Assembly: GCF_003668575.1 (NCBI RefSeq)
Contig: NZ_RCVZ01000001.1
Span: 372,001 to 436,000, forward strand
DNA from: Falsibacillus albus
GTDB taxonomy: Bacteria; Bacillota; Bacilli; Bacillales; DSM-25281
Reading direction: 5' to 3'
DNA: 64,000 bases
Positions 60,438 through 64,000 of the stretch are shown here, in pieces; the first letter of the stretch is position 1; each line of letters starts with the position of its first letter. The translations under genes and the position numbers were made by a program. The notes beneath the pieces were generated by a model. That model made no database searches. It was given only the letters and a program-made list of their open reading frames with translations, and had not been told where the DNA came from.

Positions 60438-60452
60438 CTGTAGGTGAATGTA

Positions 60453-61295
60453 TTGATCAGTGCAATTTTTCATTATCAATTTTTACAAAATGCTTTTCTG
60501 ACGGGAATCATTATCGGGGTGATCGCACCGTTGCTTGGTGCTTTCATCGTGGTCAGGAGGTTATCTTTAATTGCGGATGCCTTAAGCCACGTCACCTTGG
60601 CCGGAATCGCAGGAAGCCTATATTTAAGTAAAGAGGTACCTGCTTTTGCAAATTTAAATCCTCTGTATTTGGGAATGGGCTTTTCAGTTTTAGGATCCGT
60701 TTTCATCGAACGGCTTCGAAGCGTCTACAAGCATTATCAGGAACTTGCCATCCCGATCATCCTCTCAGGAGGGATCGGCATCGGTGTAATTTTTATTTCC
60801 TTGGCAAATGGGTTCAATACGGATTTGTTCAGTTATTTATTTGGAAGCGTCAGCGCCGTCAGCCGGAACGACCTTTGGATTGTTGCTGGGATCAGTTTGG
60901 TAGTGGCCTTGACCGTCATCTTCCTTTATAAGGAATTATTCCTCCTTTCGTTCGATGAAGAGCATGCAAAGGCATCTGGAATTCCTGCGAAAGCCATTCA
61001 TTTCATTTTCATCGTCATGGTCGCATTGGTCATTGCAATTTCCATGAGGATCGTCGGGATCCTGCTTGTTTCAGCACTGATGACCCTTCCTGTTGCAGCC
61101 AGCCTAAGAATTGCAAATGGCTTCAAGCAGACGATTTTGTTTTCCGTTATTTTCGGAGAAATCTCTGTCATTGGAGGATTAATCAGTGCATTTTATTTGA
61201 ACCTGGCACCAGGTGGAACAATCGTGGTCATTTCAATACTTATCTTGCTCGTGACCATCATCATAAAGAAATTCCGTACTGGTTCAATTAAATGA
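60453..61295 (+). CDS. zurM: Zinc ABC transporter permease
   Basis: ABC-3 family integral membrane permease (ZnuB/AdcB type), 280 residues with eight or nine membrane helices; GIIIGVIAPLLGAFIVVRRLSLIADALSHVTLAGIA and the conserved MRIVGILLVSALMTLPVAA stretch are intact. TTG 60453 is preferred because AGGTG (60442) sits ahead; GTG 60444 lies inside that site. Translationally close to zurA (15 bp) and zur (10 bp). Confidence 0.93.
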   Translation: MISAIFHYQFLQNAFLTGIIIGVIAPLLGAFIVVRRLSLIADALSHVTLAGIAGSLYLSKEVPAFANLNPLYLGMGFSVLGSVFIERLRSVYKHYQELAIPIILSGGIGIGVIFISLANGFNTDLFSYLFGSVSAVSRNDLWIVAGISLVVALTVIFLYKELFLLSFDEEHAKASGIPAKAIHFIFIVMVALVIAISMRIVGILLVSALMTLPVAASLRIANGFKQTILFSVIFGEISVIGGLISAFYLNLAPGGTIVVISILILLVTIIIKKFRTGSIK

Positions 61296-61305
61296 GGTGG
61301 TAAAT

Positions 61306-61716
61306 ATGAGGATTGAAAAAGCAATTGAAATGTTGAAAGACGAAGGGTACAAAATCACGGATAAACGGGAGCAGATGCTCGAGTTATTCTCAGGTGCCGA
61401 TAAGTATCTGACAGCCAAGGATGTGTTTGATCATCTTAAAAATGATTTTCCTGGAATAAGTTTTGACACGATTTATCGGAATTTATCTTTGTTCGCTAAA
61501 TTAGGCATTTTGGAAGAAACCGAGCTATCAGGCGAAATGCTGTTTCGTTTCAATTGTTCCACTTCGCATCATCACCATCATTTTATCTGCCTGGAATGTG
61601 GAATGACGAAACAGATCGAGACGTGTCCGATGCCGGAAGTGAATTTGAAGTTAAAAGGGTTTGAAGTAACCGGACATAAATTTGAAATTTACGGAAAATG
61701 CCCCGATTGTATGTAA
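61306..61716 (+). CDS. zur: Zinc uptake regulator Zur (Fur family)
   Basis: Zinc-responsive repressor, 136 residues. N-terminal winged helix (IEMLKDEGYKITDKREQMLELF, DTIYRNLSLFAKLGILEE); regulatory domain with HHHHHFICLECG and GKCPDC, the two CXXC pairs for the structural zinc; sensing His cluster in TSHHHHHF. GAGGTGG precedes ATG 61306. It probably controls its own operon through the box at 59634. Confidence 0.94.
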   Translation: MRIEKAIEMLKDEGYKITDKREQMLELFSGADKYLTAKDVFDHLKNDFPGISFDTIYRNLSLFAKLGILEETELSGEMLFRFNCSTSHHHHHFICLECGMTKQIETCPMPEVNLKLKGFEVTGHKFEIYGKCPDCM

Positions 61717-61740
61717 AAAGTGCTAAATGAGAAGTAGTAA

Positions 61741-61776
61741 AAAGCGCCTGTCCATTGGACAGGCGCTTTTTCTTTA
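61741..61776. terminator. Bidirectional terminator between zur and yqfW
   Basis: AAAAGCGCCTGTCC pairs perfectly with GGACAGGCGCTTTT, loop ATT, followed by T. Confidence 0.96.
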
Positions 61777-62349
61777 CTTTTGTGTGCTCATTACCCAATT
61801 TTCGACCCATTGATTAGCTTCATCCCAGTCTTTTACACGGATGACGCCGGAAGGGATCGGGTCTTGGTTATATGGGGTGTCAAATAATATGACAGGTATG
61901 TTCAATGCTTCATGAATGGCAACAGCGTTGTCGTGCTTATCCTCGAAAAAGATATCGACATTATGCTTCTTCGCTGTTTCAACCTTGTGGTGAGACCCAA
62001 TTAATTCGATATGGTGATACTCCAGGGTATTTTCATCAAACCAATTTTTGGTTACGTCCAGAAGGTGTGATCCCCTGGCGCTGATGAAAAATAATTCGAA
62101 TTTGTTTATCCAATCATTTAAAACATCTTTTGCACCATCAGCTAATGGGGATTCGGCATAGATTTTCGGTTCTGCCTGTTTAAACCAATTGGAAAATTGT
62201 TCTGGTGAAATATCCAATACTTCAGTTAATTCATATTGGGTAATATCATTAAGTGAAAGCTCGAGATCGAACTTTTGATTAATATAAGGAATCAATGTCT
62301 CTGGTGAAGTTACAGTGCCGTCAATATCAATACCAAATCTTTTTGTCAT
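61774..62349 (-). CDS. yqfW: HAD-family putative 5'(3')-nucleotidase YqfW
   Basis: A 191-residue HAD-superfamily phosphatase with the nucleophile motif DIDGTVTS (residues 7-14), FFISARGSHLLD (motif II Ser) and EDKHDNAVAIHEALNIPVILFDTPYN (motif III/IV). Annotated as a nucleotidase in B. subtilis (YqfW); substrate not shown. The ATG at 62349 follows AGGAGATTC on the minus strand. Confidence 0.9.
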   Translation of the reverse strand: MTKRFGIDIDGTVTSPETLIPYINQKFDLELSLNDITQYELTEVLDISPEQFSNWFKQAEPKIYAESPLADGAKDVLNDWINKFELFFISARGSHLLDVTKNWFDENTLEYHHIELIGSHHKVETAKKHNVDIFFEDKHDNAVAIHEALNIPVILFDTPYNQDPIPSGVIRVKDWDEANQWVENWVMSTQK

Positions 62350-62523
62350 TTCAGAATCTCCTCACTTTTTAATCCCTATAAAGTGTATCACAATTTTTTG
62401 CATTTGCTAAAAAAAACTTTATGTTCTCTTATTGCTCCAATTGTGCTAAACATTGACATGTTGATTTTTGCTCTTGAAGCACAAACTAAAAGTGCTCCTA
62501 CAATTGAAAGTGAGGGGATCCGC

Positions 62524-62952
62524 ATGGATGAAGAACGACGTTTAGATAATATCGAACATGATCTTCGCCATGGTGGCGAGTATGTAGATGATCCAGATCG
62601 CGACTATCGCTCAGATTATCATAATGGCGAAGATGTGGATGATGTAAAACGTGATTATGATGCTGATTATCGCGAGGAAACCGCGGCTGAATTGGCTGCG
62701 CCAATGACAATTGACAGAGACTATGATCGAGATTTGGATGACGAAGAGGCAACAGGGGGGCAAGTGACAGCCTATGCAGGGCTGGCGCTTTCAATTATAT
62801 CCTTGTTTGTGCTTCCGGTCATATTAGGGGCTGCCGGAATTGTACTCGGATTCATTGCAAGAAGAAAAGGATCAGATGCAATCGGTGCTTGGGCAATCGG
62901 TCTTGGTGCTGTCTCCATTATCATCGGGATATTTGTTTTACCCTTTTTCTAG
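62524..62952 (+). CDS. yqfX: YqfX family protein (DUF4190-type membrane tail)
   Basis: A 142-residue protein. Residues 1-75 are strongly acidic and rich in Asp, Arg and Tyr, with loose repeats (DDPDRDYRSDYHNG, DDVKRDYDADYREE, DRDYDRDLDDEE); then two membrane helices (ITAYAGLALSIISLFVLPVI... and ...AIGVALIIGIFVLPF type) of the DUF4190 fold. ATG 62524 has GAGGGG ahead; the frame is open further upstream without a signal. Function unknown; stands alone. Confidence 0.87.
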   Translation: MDEERRLDNIEHDLRHGGEYVDDPDRDYRSDYHNGEDVDDVKRDYDADYREETAAELAAPMTIDRDYDRDLDDEEATGGQVTAYAGLALSIISLFVLPVILGAAGIVLGFIARRKGSDAIGAWAIGLGAVSIIIGIFVLPFF

Positions 62953-62994
62953 GGTGTTATAGCTTTTCCAAATAGGAGCATTGAAAAAAATGAG

Positions 62995-63032
62995 GGTGGC
63001 ACAAAACATAGCTTTTGTGGCACCTTCTTTTT
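62995..63032 (+). terminator. Terminator of yqfX
   Basis: GGTGGCACAAAA pairs with TTTTGTGGCACC (one mismatch), then TTCTTTTTT. Confidence 0.92.
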
Positions 63033-63108
63033 TATTTTAATACTAAATGCTTTTAGCCTCTACTCGCATAGGTTATAGGTTGTTGTTATTCATGAAGGGG
63101 AGAGAAGA

Positions 63109-63206
63109 GTTGATTTTTGCTTTCCGAGGCGCGGGAGGTGAGCCTACTCTCTCCGCTGCGGGGTCTCGCCTTGCCCGCTAATCCCTTCGGAGTCGCTCCA
63201 ATCAAC
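63109..63206 (-). repeat. GTTGATT dispersed element, copy 9
   Basis: 98 bp from GTTGATTTTTGCTTTCC to CTCCAATCAAC. The minus strand keeps most of the consensus: GATTGGAGCGACTCCG, GGGATTAGCGGGCAAGG, GAGACCCCGCAGCGGAGAG and GAGGCGCGGGAGGTGAGCC type text. It lies downstream of yqfX and next to two further repeats. Confidence 0.8.
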
Positions 63207-63258
63207 TTCATAAGATGAATGATTTCCGCGAGAAGCTTTAAAAACAATCTTTGCAAAA

Positions 63259-63346
63259 GGCTCTTTTCTCATGCTTTGTTGCTATAGCTAATAAATTGTT
63301 TAAGCAAAGTTTCAACTTCTAAATAGCGAATACGGAGAAAAGAGCT
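63259..63346 (+). repeat. Dispersed element with terminal inverted repeats, copy 3
   Basis: 88-bp core from GGCTCTTTTCTC to GAGAAAAGAGCT, followed by the same extension as copy 2 to about 63393 (GGAAAACTTTCATTCAACG and GTTAAAATCGG). It abuts copy 10 of the other family. Confidence 0.8.
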
Positions 63347-63392
63347 GGAAAACTTTCATTCAACGAACAAAATAGCTGTTTTGCGTTAAAAT

Positions 63393-63478
63393 CGGAGAAA
63401 GGGAGAACCCAGGAGGCGCTGGCTGAGGTGGCCCCCGACCCACCCGCGGAAAGCGAAGACTTGCACGGAAATCAACGG
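63393..63478 (+). repeat. GTTGATT dispersed element, right-half copy 10
   Basis: Only the right part is clear: GCGGAAAGCGAAGACTTGC and GGAAATCAAC (63469-63478). The left end is missing where it joins the extension of the other element. Confidence 0.65.
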
Positions 63479-63500
63479 TGGTATTTAACAAAGACTTTCT

Positions 63501-63550
63501 AAAAAAAAGCTGCCTCCAAAAGGTCATAGAGCATGACCTTTGAAGACAGT
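63501..63550 (-). terminator. Terminator of ispG
   Basis: AAAGGTCAT pairs with ATGACCTTT (63518-63541), extended by CTGCCTCC and CAGTCTTC-like outer pairs; the minus strand ends in eight T. Confidence 0.85.
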
Positions 63551-63558
63551 CCTTTGCG

Positions 63559-64000
63559 TTAAGCTTCCTGTTTTTCTTCTTCTTGTTTTTTATAGTATTC
63601 CTCAGCGATGAGATCAATTTCTTTTTTCAGTTCTTCCACCATTGTTTCTTCAGGTACTTTTCGAACGGTCTTCCCTTTACGGAACAAAAGGCCTTCTCCG
63701 CGTGCACCCGCGATGCCGATATCTGCTTCTCTTGCTTCACCAGGTCCATTGACTGCACAGCCCAAGACTGCCACTTTGATCGGTGCCTTGATTTTTTGGA
63801 TGTACTCTTCTACTTCATTGGCGATGCTGATCAAATCAATTTCGATTCGCCCGCATGTCGGACAGGAAATCAAAGTTGCCGCATTTGAAGCCAATCCAAA
63901 TGATTTTAGAAGCTCCCTTGCGACTTTTACCTCTTCGACAGGATCGGCGCTCAATGAGATCCGGAGAGTATTTCCGATTCCAAGGCTTAAGATGGCTCCA
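63559..64000 (-). CDS. ispG: 4-hydroxy-3-methylbut-2-enyl diphosphate synthase, C-terminal part
   Basis: Penultimate MEP-pathway enzyme (GcpE, YqfY), converting MEcPP to HMBPP with a 4Fe-4S cluster. The window ends inside the gene; about the last 146 residues are visible, from [20 protein letters not shown], through [11 protein letters not shown] (two cluster Cys) and [11 protein letters not shown] (third Cys), to an acidic-basic tail. Together with ispH on the same strand it makes the terminal isoprenoid steps. Confidence 0.96.
   Translation of the reverse strand, partial: GAILSLGIGNTLRISLSADPVEEVKVARELLKSFGLASNAATLISCPTCGRIEIDLISIANEVEEYIQKIKAPIKVAVLGCAVNGPGEAREADIGIAGARGEGLLFRKGKTVRKVPEETMVEELKKEIDLIAEEYYKKQEEEKQEA

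Noticed and set aside
63109-63478. Cluster of repeats as an integrated mobile element with attachment sites
   Set aside because: No coding capacity and no flanking direct repeats; neighbouring genes yqfX and ispG keep their usual order.
63360-63617. 85-codon minus-strand frame near ispG
   Set aside because: It covers repeats, the ispG terminator and the end of ispG in another frame.

Overview
The window is a contiguous piece of a Bacillus-type (Bacillaceae, Firmicutes) chromosome. Endospore genes (gpr, spoIIP, yqfC, yqfD), a late-competence comE locus, the CIRCE/HrcA heat-shock operon, the dnaG-sigA operon and a glyQS T-box all appear in nearly the gene order I know from the yqeH-yqfY region of Bacillus subtilis. 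Gene density is high, base composition is even, and I see no prophage, insertion sequence, tRNA, rRNA or CRISPR array. The species cannot be named from the sequence alone.

Layout. 1-2985: end of aroE, then yqeI (yhbY), nadD, yqeK, rsfS and yqeM, packed with overlaps and closed by a terminator. 3255-7695: comER divergent from comEA-comEB-comEC (DNA uptake). 7772-9726: yqzM, holA, rpsT. 9938-12683: spore genes gpr, spoIIP, yqxA. 13311-24534: lepA, hemW, then hrcA-grpE-dnaK-dnaJ-prmA-rsmE-mtaB behind a CIRCE operator. 24917-27453: deoC, yqeW, rpsU, yqeY. 27590-30584: yqeZ-floA-yqfB-like unit behind a sigma-W type promoter. 30683-39261: yqfC, yqfD, phoH, pgpH, ybeY, dgkA, cdd, era, yqzL, recO. 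39675-42906: glycyl T-box and glyQS. 43162-44632: ccpN and ppsR. 45253-48718: yqxD, dnaG, sigA. 48824-53345: an unrecognised membrane protein, an acyl-CoA dehydrogenase with a probable cre site, cccA, trmK, yqfO. 53419-58582: ispH, yqfQ, cshB, nfo, yqfT. 58694-64000: yqfU, the zinc uptake and regulation genes zurA-zurM-zur behind a Zur-like box, yqfW, yqfX and the 3' part of ispG.

The main unexplained structure lies between genes. Ten copies or fragments of one dispersed palindromic element (ends GTTGATTGG / GGAAATCAAC) sit in intergenic gaps, in both orientations, in long, short, truncated and half versions. Three copies of a second element with GGCTCTTTTCTC / GAGAAAAGAGC terminal inverted repeats occur at 3.1, 33.2 and 63.3 kb. 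A different long perfect palindrome lies at 58.2 kb. Other points worth attention are a run of three hairpins ahead of holA, a terminator-like hairpin that contains both the putative sigma-E -10 box and the ribosome binding site of yqfC, and a long folded leader of rpsU. No clearly new protein system was found; the coding content is conserved chromosomal core. The least-known proteins are the 184-residue membrane protein after sigA and the low-complexity YqfQ.
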